Of a stretch of DNA of 19,929 nt, positions 7,775 through 15,423 are shown piece after piece. This DNA is from Dysgonomonas sp. (GTDB lineage: Bacteria; Bacteroidota; Bacteroidia; Bacteroidales; Dysgonomonadaceae). The position numbers and the translations under genes were made by a program. Within the stretch, counting starts at the first letter, position 1; each line of letters starts with the position of its first letter. Under the pieces are notes generated by a model. The model did not search any database and had not been told where the DNA came from. It saw only the letters and a list, made by a program, of their open reading frames with translations. Location of the stretch: contig DQAM01000265.1 in assembly GCA_003523545.1 (NCBI GenBank), positions 1-19,929 on the forward strand, given 5' to 3'.

Positions 7775-9505
7775 CTAGCCGTTTATTATTGTGAATAGTT
7801 CTTCGGCAGCTTCTCTCGGGCCGTCTTTACTGCGTCCGTCGATAGCCAGGGAAGTATAGATTTCACCGATTTCGACACCGTTATTTTTCATATCGGAGAA
7901 AAACTGACGAACCAGTTTCTCTGTATCTTCTCTTTCTTGTACAGGGCCGAACGGATTAGCAAAATAAGATTTCACCAGACCTTTTTCTGTAGTTGTTCCT
8001 TTTGCTTTACGCGCTCCGTCTTCAAATATCTGAATGGCTTTATCCAGATCATCATAAAACTCAATCTTCTTTTCTACATCCTCATAATTATTAGCATACA
8101 GCATAACATCTACTTTATACCCTTTTGAAATAACTTCATAAGTTGAAGCAGGGATTGTAATACGTGCATTCACTTTATCAGGATTGGTATATATACCCCT
8201 GTCGAGTTGTTCGTATGCATAGGTGGGATCGAGGTCGTCGATACGTACAAAAGCTCCGATTTCTGTTCCATAACCTTTTATTGTACCGTCCTCTTCTTTC
8301 TGTAAATATCCCATATCGTCGAAAATAACCCTCATGTGGCGTATATAATTCTCATTGAGCGCACGGAATGCTTCCAGGCTTTCCGATTTTCCTGCACCGC
8401 TGTCTCCCATAATTACGATATTCGATTCTGTGCCGTTTTTCAAAACGATATTAACCATAGCACCATGGATGGGCAGGTTTTTCTTTTCGATTTGCTTGAT
8501 GTTGTGCAGTGTGAGCAACATCTTTTTCATATATCCGAAATAATCGATATCGTCACAGTAATTAGCATAACCGATTAAAATATCGTTCTTTTTGTCTTTG
8601 TAATAGAAAATCCGCTTCTCTTCAATTCCATCCGGAAATCCGAATACATAAATGATGTCCGGTTTTTTGCCTATATAATCACTTTCTTTAGCTAATTCGA
8701 AGAGATTGGAAAGGCCTATTCCGTGTGCCATAAAGTCCTTATGAAAATATACAAAGGTAAGCATATTGCCCACTTTTGCCGGGAATACAAACCAATCATC
8801 GTCATTCAATACGAGATTTTTGAGCGGATTCTGCTGGTGCTCCTGGAATATACCATCACGCGTATTCCGCTTAGTGTAGGTTATATAAGGAGGACGTATA
8901 ACAACAGTACTGATAAACGGAATCTGCGATAATCCTTTGTACTCGAAAGGACAGTTCCAATTTACATCATTGAGTGTGAGTGAGGCTGTCGCTCCAACTG
9001 TAACCTGGCGGTGAACACGTAATTCAAACCCATTTACAGTTTCCTGAACGCGTCTTGCAGTAGTCAATACCAGATCATTAAACAAGTCATTTGCCTGTAT
9101 GAAACGTACATTCTGAAGACCTTCGCTCAACCTGCTGTTGCGTACGATAGAATATCTTTCCAGTTTTTTCCAATACTGAATTAACAACTCAATCAGTTCG
9201 ATATATCGCTCTTCCGATCTGAAAAAGTTAGAATATTTGTTGTCTACTTCTATAACTTCATCTATCCTGAATACCGTAAGCAGTTTGAATGATTCGATCA
9301 GGGATTCTACCAGATTCTCATCGGTTTTGAATGCATCGAGATAATAATCATATACGATAGGATCGTCTTTTTTGATTTTTTGTATGAATGATTCAACTAC
9401 CCGTTTAAAGCCGTAACTACTTAATAATTTTTCTTTTGTATCACAATACTTTAGTGTAAAATTGATCATAGCCCGACCACGTGAAATTGTAAATTCCTGT
9501 AGCAT
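7775..9505 (-). CDS. PEP carboxykinase/HPr kinase-like P-loop protein, function unknown
   Basis: This is a 576-residue soluble protein. The C-terminal half has a Walker A loop GDSGAGKSE (G367-E375, K373), very like the HPr kinase motif GDSGxGKSE. It is followed 23 residues later by an Asp pair (D396-D397 in FDDMGYL) at the place where the HPrK/PEPCK fold has metal-binding acidic residues. Genome pipelines often label such proteins phosphoenolpyruvate carboxykinase, but I do not see the canonical PEPCK substrate motifs, so the gluconeogenic reaction is not supported. The N-terminal ~340 residues are a unique mixed alpha/beta region with no motif I recognise. A second Met at residue 13 is an alternative start. 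A kinase acting on a protein or small molecule is possible. The gene is divergent from fbaB across 233 bp and ends at a strong terminator, so it is probably monocistronic. Confidence 0.8.
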   Translation of the reverse strand: MLQEFTISRGRAMINFTLKYCDTKEKLLSSYGFKRVVESFIQKIKKDDPIVYDYYLDAFKTDENLVESLIESFKLLTVFRIDEVIEVDNKYSNFFRSEERYIELIELLIQYWKKLERYSIVRNSRLSEGLQNVRFIQANDLFNDLVLTTARRVQETVNGFELRVHRQVTVGATASLTLNDVNWNCPFEYKGLSQIPFISTVVIRPPYITYTKRNTRDGIFQEHQQNPLKNLVLNDDDWFVFPAKVGNMLTFVYFHKDFMAHGIGLSNLFELAKESDYIGKKPDIIYVFGFPDGIEEKRIFYYKDKKNDILIGYANYCDDIDYFGYMKKMLLTLHNIKQIEKKNLPIHGAMVNIVLKNGTESNIVIMGDSGAGKSESLEAFRALNENYIRHMRVIFDDMGYLQKEEDGTIKGYGTEIGAFVRIDDLDPTYAYEQLDRGIYTNPDKVNARITIPASTYEVISKGYKVDVMLYANNYEDVEKKIEFYDDLDKAIQIFEDGARKAKGTTTEKGLVKSYFANPFGPVQEREDTEKLVRQFFSDMKNNGVEIGEIYTSLAIDGRSKDGPREAAEELFTIING

Positions 9506-9566
9506 ATCGTTTGTCTATTTGATTTTAATTAATATTATTTTATATCTTTTTGATCCTCGAAGTTTA

Positions 9567-9574
9567 CAAAGTTA
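9567..9574 (-). promoter_or_regulatory. Promoter -7 element (TAACTTTG) of the PEPCK/HPrK-like gene
   Basis: On the minus strand TAACTTTG matches TAnnTTTG exactly and lies about 61 bp before the ATG at 9505, predicting a leader of roughly 50-55 nt. At the -33 distance the bases read GATT, a weak match to TTTG. The -7 match and its position in a divergent gap support the call. Confidence 0.5.
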
Positions 9575-9634
9575 ACAAAAAAATCCACTTTTAAATCATT
9601 GTTTTTATTTGGATTATAACCGGTTTTGTTAATT

Positions 9635-9642
9635 TATCTTTC
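9635..9642 (+). promoter_or_regulatory. Candidate -7 element (TATCTTTC) of fbaB
   Basis: TATCTTTC differs from TAnnTTTG at the last base. An upstream TTTG (in ATTTGG, near 9608-9611) is 23 bp away, slightly long. It predicts a leader of about 85-90 nt. A second imperfect candidate, TACGTTTC, lies closer to the gene near 9679. I cannot decide between them. Confidence 0.3.
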
Positions 9643-9689
9643 TTTTAGCATATGATTATTTTATTTAAAAAACTTAATTACGTTTCCCG

Positions 9690-9724
9690 ATGTTTTATAA
9701 TACAATAGAATCATGTTTTATAAT
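9690..9724 (+). repeat. 12-bp direct repeat in the fbaB leader/promoter
   Basis: ATGTTTTATAAT occurs at 9690-9701 and again at 9713-9724, 23 bp start to start, about two helical turns, ending 14 bp before the fbaB ATG. The spacing fits a tandem operator for a dimeric regulator, or the repeat may be chance in AT-rich DNA. Confidence 0.45.
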
Positions 9725-9738
9725 CTAATCATTTAAAA

Positions 9739-10794
9739 ATGGCTACAAAAATTGAACAGATATTGGGTGAATCGGCCTCATATCTTTTGGATCATACATC
9801 CAAAACCATCGATAAGTCACTTCTTCATATTCCCAAAGCCGATACCATTGATGAGATATGGAAGGATACCGACCGCAACATTCAGACTTTAAGAAACCTG
9901 CAATCTTTACTATCTCACGGGCGGTTAGCTGATACAGGATATATTTCTATTCTTCCTGTCGACCAGGATATCGAGCATAGCGCCGGAGCATCATTTGCTC
10001 CTAATCCGATATATTTCGATTCGGAAAATATAGTAAAGTTAGCGATCGAAGGCGGATGTAATGCTGTGGCTTCTACTTTTGGTATTCTAGGTTCCGTAGC
10101 TCGGAAATATGCGCATAAAATACCATTTATCGTAAAAATGAATCATAATGAACTGCTGACTTATCCTACCTCATACGACCAGGTATTGTTCGGTACGGTA
10201 AAAGAAGCCTGGAATATGGGAGCAGTAGCTGTGGGTGCTACCATTTATTTCGGCTCAGAGCAAAGCCGTCGCCAACTGGTAGATATAGCAAAGGCGTTCG
10301 AATATGCGCATGAATTGGGAATGGTAACAATTCTATGGTGTTATCTTCGTAATTCAGCTTTTACGAAAGACGGTGTAGACTATGCCTCGTCTGCTGATTT
10401 AACCAGCCAGGCTAATCATATCGGTGTTACTATCAAAGCCGATATAATAAAACAAAAACTTCCTGTAAATAACGGGGGATTTACCGCTATAAAATTCAGC
10501 AAAAGTGATCCGAGAATGTATTCTGAACTTGCTACAGACCATCCTATCGACCTTTGCCGGTATCAGGTGGCCAATGGATATATGGGCAGGGTAGGACTAA
10601 TCAATTCAGGAGGAGAATCACACGGAGAATCAGATTTGAAAGATGCTGTATATACTGCCGTTGTAAATAAGCGTGCAGGAGGAATGGGTCTGATAGCAGG
10701 CCGTAAGGCATTCCAAAGGCCGATGAAAGAAGGCGTTGAACTATTGAACGCTATTCAGGATGTGTATCTGGACGATAATATAACCATAGCTTAA
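9739..10794 (+). CDS. fbaB: Class I fructose-bisphosphate aldolase, DhnA/FbaB type
   Basis: This enzyme reversibly splits fructose 1,6-bisphosphate into dihydroxyacetone phosphate and glyceraldehyde 3-phosphate (glycolysis/gluconeogenesis, cytosol). The 351 residues match E. coli FbaB (350) along the whole length: [56 protein letters not shown], the Schiff-base lysine region ADIIKQK (K238 most likely), [14 protein letters not shown] and the C-terminal [10 protein letters not shown]. Class I aldolases use this lysine and no metal. The gene stands alone between a divergent PEPCK/HPrK-like gene and a terminator. A 12-bp direct repeat lies just before the start codon. Confidence 0.97.
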   Translation: MATKIEQILGESASYLLDHTSKTIDKSLLHIPKADTIDEIWKDTDRNIQTLRNLQSLLSHGRLADTGYISILPVDQDIEHSAGASFAPNPIYFDSENIVKLAIEGGCNAVASTFGILGSVARKYAHKIPFIVKMNHNELLTYPTSYDQVLFGTVKEAWNMGAVAVGATIYFGSEQSRRQLVDIAKAFEYAHELGMVTILWCYLRNSAFTKDGVDYASSADLTSQANHIGVTIKADIIKQKLPVNNGGFTAIKFSKSDPRMYSELATDHPIDLCRYQVANGYMGRVGLINSGGESHGESDLKDAVYTAVVNKRAGGMGLIAGRKAFQRPMKEGVELLNAIQDVYLDDNITIA

Positions 10795-10820
10795 AGATTA
10801 TATTTATACGTAAATATTAA

Positions 10821-10866
10821 AAGAGCAGTTTGACATTTAATATGTTCAAAACTGCTCTTCTTTTTT
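10821..10866. terminator. Bidirectional hairpin terminator between fbaB and the LptG-like gene
   Basis: An 11-bp stem (AAGAGCAGTTT at 10821-10831 with AAACTGCTCTT at 10849-10859) encloses a 17-nt AT-rich loop. On the plus strand it is followed by CTTTTTT, and on the minus strand by TTTTAATATTT. It sits 26 bp past the fbaB stop and 19 bp past the convergent LptG-like stop, so it can serve both genes. Confidence 0.9.
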
Positions 10867-10884
10867 AATTATTGGATTAACAGT

Positions 10885-11961
10885 TTAATTCGGAGCTCTC
10901 CTGTATAAGTACGCGGCAATGGCAGCAAATATGATATTCGGGACCCAGGCGGCAATAAACGGGCTCATAAGTCCGGATACTGCGAATGTAGAGCTGATTG
11001 TCATAAATAATATATACGATACGCTCAACAGCAATCCGATACCGATATTAAGCCCCATTCCCCCTTTTATTTTCCGGGAGGATAAAGCTGCACCTATTAT
11101 GGTTAAGATAAAAGCAGATGCAATGGAAGCAAACCGTTTATGAAACTCGATCTCAAAAGACTGGACATTACCTATACCTCTGTCTTTTTGCCTTTGAATA
11201 TGTTTGTACAATTCGGGAGAAGTCATCTGTTCGAAATCATTGGCAGAGATTAGAAAGTCTGAAGGAACAATCGTTAGTGTTGTATCTTTCTGGCTTCCGG
11301 TAGTTATATATTCTCTCGACTCCGTAAATGTACGTATGGAATAATCAAAGATAGTCCAGTGATATAACGAATCATGTCTTATACGGGTTGCTGTAAGGCG
11401 TGAAACTAAAGCTTTTCCATCGAATTGATCTAACGAAAAATAATATCCCATCTTATCTTTGTTATTGAAACTGTTGAAGTATGCAATTACTCCGGGTTCT
11501 ATCTGCACCTGAATGCGGTTTGCAGAAGTGACTTCCTTATTCCTTATATATTTATTCTGGAAAGCTATACGTGTCTTATTAGCTGGCGGTATGATAAACG
11601 ATGTGAGTAAAAAACTCAGGATTGCTATCATTGCAGCCGATATCATATAGGGTTTCATCAGGCGCTTAAAACTCATACCTGTGGAGAGCATGGCTATAAT
11701 TTCCGAATTATCGGCCAGTTTAGATGTAAAGAATATAACCGATATGAAAACGAAAAGCGCACTGAAAAGATTTACATAATAAGGGATAAAATTCTTATAA
11801 TAATCGAAAATGATCGCAGATAACGGCGCATCGTTACGTAAAAATTTGTCCAACTGCTCGTTAATATCAAATACAACGGCAATGGATATAATAAGGATAA
11901 TGGAAAACACATAAGTCCCCAGAAACTTCTTAATAATGTATTTATCGAGTATCGTAAGCAT
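10885..11961 (-). CDS. LptF/LptG (YjgP/YjgQ) family LPS-export permease
   Basis: LptF and LptG form the membrane part of the LptB2FG ABC transporter, which extracts lipopolysaccharide from the inner membrane and passes it to the periplasmic Lpt bridge. The 358 residues show the family layout: three N-terminal membrane helices (about 14-32, 60-80 and 105-126), a periplasmic beta-jellyroll region (about 130-265) and three C-terminal helices (about 278-300, 308-330 and 335-354). Conserved segments include LDKYIIKKFLGTY at the start, SEIIAMLSTGMSFKRLMKP and EFHKRFASIASAFILTIIG. I cannot tell LptF from LptG here, so no symbol is given. The start is 6 bp after the tgt stop, and the transcript ends at the hairpin at 10821-10866. 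Confidence 0.9.
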   Translation of the reverse strand: MLTILDKYIIKKFLGTYVFSIILIISIAVVFDINEQLDKFLRNDAPLSAIIFDYYKNFIPYYVNLFSALFVFISVIFFTSKLADNSEIIAMLSTGMSFKRLMKPYMISAAMIAILSFLLTSFIIPPANKTRIAFQNKYIRNKEVTSANRIQVQIEPGVIAYFNSFNNKDKMGYYFSLDQFDGKALVSRLTATRIRHDSLYHWTIFDYSIRTFTESREYITTGSQKDTTLTIVPSDFLISANDFEQMTSPELYKHIQRQKDRGIGNVQSFEIEFHKRFASIASAFILTIIGAALSSRKIKGGMGLNIGIGLLLSVSYILFMTISSTFAVSGLMSPFIAAWVPNIIFAAIAAYLYRRAPN

Positions 11962-11967
11962 GGATAA

Positions 11968-13098
11968 TTATATTCTTCTCGATATATCTTCTATAACTGA
12001 TTTTTTCCAAATGGTAAAGTCGCCCTGGATAATATGACGGCGGGCTTCTTTTACCAACTGCAAATAAAATGCTAAATTATGGATTGATGCAATTTGTAAG
12101 GCAAGAATTTCGTTAACAATAAATAAATGACGTAAATATGCTTTCGAATAGAGCGTATCTACATAAGATGTTCCTTGTTCGTCTATAGGTGAGAAATCAT
12201 TAGCCCATTTTTTATTCCGCATATTCAGGATTCCGTTCCAGGTGAAAAGCTGACCGTTACGTCCATTACGGGTTGGCATGATGCAATCGAACATATCCAC
12301 ACCGCGTTCTACAGCTTCGAGGATATTGGCTGGAGTACCCACACCCATCAGGTAACGGGGTTTATCCTGTGGAAGAATCTCATTTACAACCTCAATCATT
12401 TCGTACATTTTTTCGGTAGGTTCTCCTACTGCCAGTCCTCCGATGGCATTGCCTTCCGCTTCTTTAGAGGCAACATTTTCAGCAGCACGTTTTCTTAGAT
12501 CGGTATAAACACAACCCTGCACAATAGGAAATAAAGCCTGCTTGTATCCATATTTACATTCGGTTTCATTAAAACGGGCTATGCATCTGTCGAGCCAGCG
12601 CTCCGTCAGATCAAGGGACTTTTTGGCATAAGTATAATCCGCATCTCCGGGAGTGCATTCATCGAAAGCCATCATAATGTCAGCACCTATCGTACGTTCT
12701 ATATCCATGACACTTTCGGGAGTGAAGAAATGCTTCGAACCATCTACATGGGAACGGAAAATAGCACCTTCTTCTGTCAATTTCCTGTTATCTGCCAGTG
12801 AAAAAACCTGGAAGCCTCCGCTATCCGTTAAAATAGGCTTATTCCAACTGTTAAATTTATGGAGACCGCCTGCCTGCTCCAGTATTTCTAATCCGGGACG
12901 TAAATAGAGATGATAAGTATTACCCAGGATAATCTGGGCTTGAATGTCATTCTCCAGTTCGGTCATATGTACTGCTTTGACTGAACCTTGCGTCCCAACG
13001 GGCATGAAGATAGGTGTTTCAATCTGTCCGTGGTCGGTTGTTATCAGTCCTGCACGGGCATTTGACTGAACATCTGTATGTTGAAGTTCAAATTTCAT
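11968..13098 (-). CDS. tgt: tRNA-guanine transglycosylase, zinc-cysteine-less form
   Basis: Tgt exchanges G34 of tRNAs for Asp, Asn, His and Tyr with preQ1, the base-exchange step of queuosine synthesis. The 376 residues match E. coli Tgt (375). The general acid/base aspartate is D92 (TDSGGFQVFSL) and the nucleophile is D271 (FDCIMPTRNGRNG), exactly +7 from E. coli D264. Oddly, the C-terminal zinc site is altered. Where E. coli has C302, C304, C307 and H333, this protein has G309, S311, D314 and H340 with identical spacing, so only the histidine remains. The frame is intact and the surrounding sequence (YSKAYLRHLF) is well conserved, so it is not a pseudogene; I believe other Bacteroidota Tgt proteins share this. 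The gene starts 29 bp after the CNNM/CBS gene and is followed 6 bp later by the LPS permease gene. Confidence 0.97.
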   Translation of the reverse strand: MKFELQHTDVQSNARAGLITTDHGQIETPIFMPVGTQGSVKAVHMTELENDIQAQIILGNTYHLYLRPGLEILEQAGGLHKFNSWNKPILTDSGGFQVFSLADNRKLTEEGAIFRSHVDGSKHFFTPESVMDIERTIGADIMMAFDECTPGDADYTYAKKSLDLTERWLDRCIARFNETECKYGYKQALFPIVQGCVYTDLRKRAAENVASKEAEGNAIGGLAVGEPTEKMYEMIEVVNEILPQDKPRYLMGVGTPANILEAVERGVDMFDCIMPTRNGRNGQLFTWNGILNMRNKKWANDFSPIDEQGTSYVDTLYSKAYLRHLFIVNEILALQIASIHNLAFYLQLVKEARRHIIQGDFTIWKKSVIEDISRRI

Positions 13099-13127
13099 AA
13101 TTAAAAAATGGAATAAAGAATACGGTT

Positions 13128-14450
13128 TTATTTGTCCTCGTCCGAAGTATCTTCCTCGCTGATTTGCAAATCTTTCATCTGCACGAGAACGATAGAGGTT
13201 TTATTTTTTTTCAAAACCGAATATTCATATCCTTCCGATTCGAGTTTATCGTGTGTATTGGGGATTCTTCCGAATTTATCTATCAGATAACCAGCCAGCG
13301 TATCGTACTGTTTTGCTTTGTCGATAGGATGGGGGAGTTGGTCGTTAATATCCGAAATGGCAGCCGTGGCAATTACCGAATAGATACCGTCTCCGGTAGT
13401 TTCCACAAACGGAATTTCGTTATCGTATTCGTCTTGTATTTCACCTACTATCTCTTCCAGAATATCTTCCATCGTAATAATACCTTCGATACCTCCATAT
13501 TCATTCAGTACCATAGCAATCTGCTGATGTTTTACCTGAAACTCTTTAAGTATTTGTCCGATTCTTTTAGTTTCCGGGACAAAAGATACCGGACGTACAA
13601 TAGAGCGGATATCCACCTTACCGTTCTGGCGCATTTTCTTCAGGATATCCTTTAGGTGGACGATTCCGATAATGTTATCGATACTGTCCTCATAACATGG
13701 GATTCTCGAAAAACCATCTTCAATAACGGTTTCCAACGTTAGTTCATCGTAGTCGTTTACATCGATGGCAAGAACCTGCGTCCGTGGAACCATTACCTGA
13801 CGGGCTGTACGTTCCGAGAAATCGAAAGCGTTTTTGATAATATCGAATTTAGTATCGTCTTCCCCTTCATTTTCGCTGATTTGGTCAACCAGATATTTCA
13901 ATTCGTCACTGCTATAGGATTCAGCTTCGGATACAGCATGAAGTCCGAACAATTTCAATATAAGGTTTGCAAATCCGTTTAACAACCAGATAAACGGACG
14001 GCAGATCCAATAGAAAGCACGTAAAGGATATGCGACAGCCAGAGTTGTTTGCTCCGGCCTGAGTATCGCCAAAGATTTGGGAGCCAATTCTCCAAAAACA
14101 ATATGGAGTATAGTAATAATTAAGAAAGCCGTTATCAAAGCAATGCTGTGCAATGCCTGATCACTCAGCGATATATCGAATAAAGCCAACAAATTCAATA
14201 TCATTTTAGATACGACAGGCTCGCCAATCCATCCCAATGCAAGACTGGACAAGGTTATTCCCAGCTGTGTAGCAGCCAGGTAAGCATCGAGGTGTGTAAC
14301 TATTTTTTTCGAAAGGATAGCTAGTCTGTTGCCCTCTTGAGCTTTCAATTCCAGTTGGGAAGCCCTTACTTTAACAATTGCAAACTCCGCTGCAACAAAA
14401 AAACCATTTAAGAAAACAAAAAGAAGAGTAATTAGTATGTTAGATATCAT
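13128..14450 (-). CDS. CNNM/CBS-domain (HlyC/CorC family) membrane protein
   Basis: This is a putative divalent-cation (probably magnesium) transporter of the family often misnamed hemolysin. The 440 residues show: an N-terminal CNNM (DUF21) domain at about 1-190 with three to four membrane helices and the motifs NGFFVAAEFAIVKVR and FGELAPKSLA; a paired CBS module at about 205-335 (VMVPRTQVLAID, GFSRIPCYE, NEYGGIEGIITMEDILEEI); and a C-terminal CorC_HlyC domain at about 345-430 ending in an acidic tail. Length and order are typical. Members differ in whether they transport Mg2+ or Co2+ or act with other envelope systems, so the substrate is uncertain. It is the first gene of an apparent tgt/LPS-permease operon and has its own candidate promoter after the inverted-repeat element. 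Confidence 0.9.
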   Translation of the reverse strand: MISNILITLLFVFLNGFFVAAEFAIVKVRASQLELKAQEGNRLAILSKKIVTHLDAYLAATQLGITLSSLALGWIGEPVVSKMILNLLALFDISLSDQALHSIALITAFLIITILHIVFGELAPKSLAILRPEQTTLAVAYPLRAFYWICRPFIWLLNGFANLILKLFGLHAVSEAESYSSDELKYLVDQISENEGEDDTKFDIIKNAFDFSERTARQVMVPRTQVLAIDVNDYDELTLETVIEDGFSRIPCYEDSIDNIIGIVHLKDILKKMRQNGKVDIRSIVRPVSFVPETKRIGQILKEFQVKHQQIAMVLNEYGGIEGIITMEDILEEIVGEIQDEYDNEIPFVETTGDGIYSVIATAAISDINDQLPHPIDKAKQYDTLAGYLIDKFGRIPNTHDKLESEGYEYSVLKKNKTSIVLVQMKDLQISEEDTSDEDK

Positions 14451-14475
14451 ATATCATAATCAAATGATGATGGCA

Positions 14476-14483
14476 CAAAGATA
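14476..14483 (-). promoter_or_regulatory. Promoter -7 element (TATCTTTG) of the CNNM/CBS-tgt-permease operon
   Basis: The minus-strand TATCTTTG is an exact TAnnTTTG match 26 bp before the ATG at 14450. The -33 position falls inside the left arm of the inverted repeat and is not a good TTTG, so upstream contacts may come from the repeat itself. The predicted leader is about 15-20 nt. Confidence 0.5.
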
Positions 14484-14496
14484 ATAAAGAATTATA

Positions 14497-14635
14497 AATT
14501 AAGAATGATGAATTAAGAATGAATATTTATTCTTTTTCTCACACAGTTTATTGAAGCTTATATTTCTTCCCAATAATGTTATATTCGTTTTCTGAATTTT
14601 GCCTACTCTTCATTCTTAATTTTTCATTCTTAATT
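14497..14635. repeat. MITE-like inverted repeat with tandem-repeat arms
   Basis: Two 27-bp arms (14497-14523 and 14609-14635) are inverted copies with 2 mismatches and 85 bp of AT-rich non-coding DNA between. Each arm is itself two copies of AATTAAGAATGA with a 14-bp period. The right arm ends 2 bp past the stop of the flavoprotein gene 14638-15114. I see no clear target-site duplication. It could be a non-autonomous mobile element, a dispersed intergenic repeat of this lineage, or a large hairpin that ends or protects the upstream transcript. Confidence 0.75.
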
Positions 14636-14637
14636 AC

Positions 14638-15114
14638 TTAATATTTTGCCTTTGCTGTAATATGCTGTATTGTAAGTTTGAATGTCAAGGTTCTGTCCCA
14701 CGACCCGTCTATATATTTTTCCCCTGCCTCTTCGTATCCAATTGAATACTTTCTGAGAAGCAGTCTCAATGCTTTTCTTTTTTCTTCTGCATCTTCAATG
14801 ATTTCTGCTATCCCAAAAGCCATTACGCTTTCATAAAGGGTTGTGTACTTATCGGCAATAGGAAGAGTTTTACCAACGACACAAAACGATACCTGGTTAT
14901 TGAGCCTTATATTGTCCAGTTTATGCCCTTCGGGAGCACAGTGAAAATAAAGAGTTCTGCTTTCTTCTTCGAAGGCGTAGCTGATAGGAATCCCGTAAGC
15001 ATATCCGTTTTCGGATGTACCTAGTGACAGGAAACCATATTCCGAATCATTTAACAATTCAGTTATTCTGTCTCCTGTCAGTTCCCTGTTTTTACGTCTT
15101 ATATCACGAAACAT
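14638..15114 (-). CDS. NimA-like pyridoxamine 5'-phosphate oxidase-fold flavoprotein
   Basis: This is a 158-residue split-barrel protein of the flavin-binding pyridoxamine 5'-phosphate oxidase-like family, closest in pattern to the NimA group (5-nitroimidazole reductases and relatives). Visible signatures are the start MFRDIRRKNREL, GYAYGIPISYAFE, the histidine-bearing FHCAPEGHKLDNI (H58, H64), VSFCVVG, the segment TTLYESVMAFGIAEII and the C-terminal KLTIQHITAKA. I chose the ATG at 15114 because family members start at this MFR sequence and because it follows the stop of the upstream gene by 1 bp; an in-frame ATG at 15138 would overlap that gene by 23 bp. The natural substrate is unknown, and many homologues do not confer nitroimidazole resistance. 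Confidence 0.85.
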   Translation of the reverse strand: MFRDIRRKNRELTGDRITELLNDSEYGFLSLGTSENGYAYGIPISYAFEEESRTLYFHCAPEGHKLDNIRLNNQVSFCVVGKTLPIADKYTTLYESVMAFGIAEIIEDAEEKRKALRLLLRKYSIGYEEAGEKYIDGSWDRTLTFKLTIQHITAKAKY

Positions 15115-15115
15115 A

Positions 15116-15406
15116 TCAATATATTTTCCGGATAACATCTATTTTCAAGCCATCTACTTTGCCTTCGATAGCTTTAACAAAATCATTGAAATGTGTTGCA
15201 GCATTATGAGAATCTATAGCATCCTGAGATTTCCACACTTCCAATATATTCATTTCAAGCGGATTACTTATGTTTTCATGAAGTTCGTAAGAAATATTGC
15301 CTTCTTCTTTACGGGTTGCATCCACTACATTGTGAAGAGCTTTTAAGATGTCTTCTTTGAATTCTTCCTTCAGTGTTACTACTGCTATGATTTTTAGTTC
15401 GTTCAT
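15116..15406 (-). CDS. ABM-domain (YgiN-like) putative quinol monooxygenase
   Basis: This is a 96-residue protein, essentially one antibiotic-biosynthesis-monooxygenase (ABM) domain, a ferredoxin-like fold that usually works as a dimer without cofactor. Features are the N-terminal strand KIIAVVTLKEEF, NVVDATRKEEGNISYELHE, then NILEVWKSQDAIDSHNAATHF with the conserved E-W and H residues, and a final strand. Length is usual for YgiN-type proteins. The reaction is not known from sequence; cofactor-free oxidation of quinols or haem-like compounds is typical of relatives. It overlaps nothing and is followed 1 bp later by the NimA-like gene, so the two are translationally coupled and may act on the same redox substrate (inference). 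Confidence 0.87.
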   Translation of the reverse strand: MNELKIIAVVTLKEEFKEDILKALHNVVDATRKEEGNISYELHENISNPLEMNILEVWKSQDAIDSHNAATHFNDFVKAIEGKVDGLKIDVIRKIY

Positions 15407-15423
15407 GATTGTAATTTTATTTG

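Noticed and set aside
7775..9505. A true ATP- or GTP-dependent PEP carboxykinase
   Set aside because: The P-loop is of HPr-kinase type and I could not find the usual PEPCK substrate-binding motifs; only fold relationship is supported.
11968..13098. tgt as a decaying pseudogene because the zinc cysteines are gone
   Set aside because: The frame is full length, both catalytic aspartates and flanking motifs are intact, and spacing to the histidine is unchanged.
13164..13655. 163-residue plus-strand open frame opposite the CNNM/CBS gene
   Set aside because: It is antisense to the CBS and CorC_HlyC domains, with low-complexity F/I/R-rich translation and no start context.
15115..15138. Upstream ATG at 15138 for the NimA-like protein
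   Set aside because: It would overlap the ABM gene by 23 bp, while the ATG at 15114 gives the MFRDIRRKN start typical of the family and sits right after the TGA.
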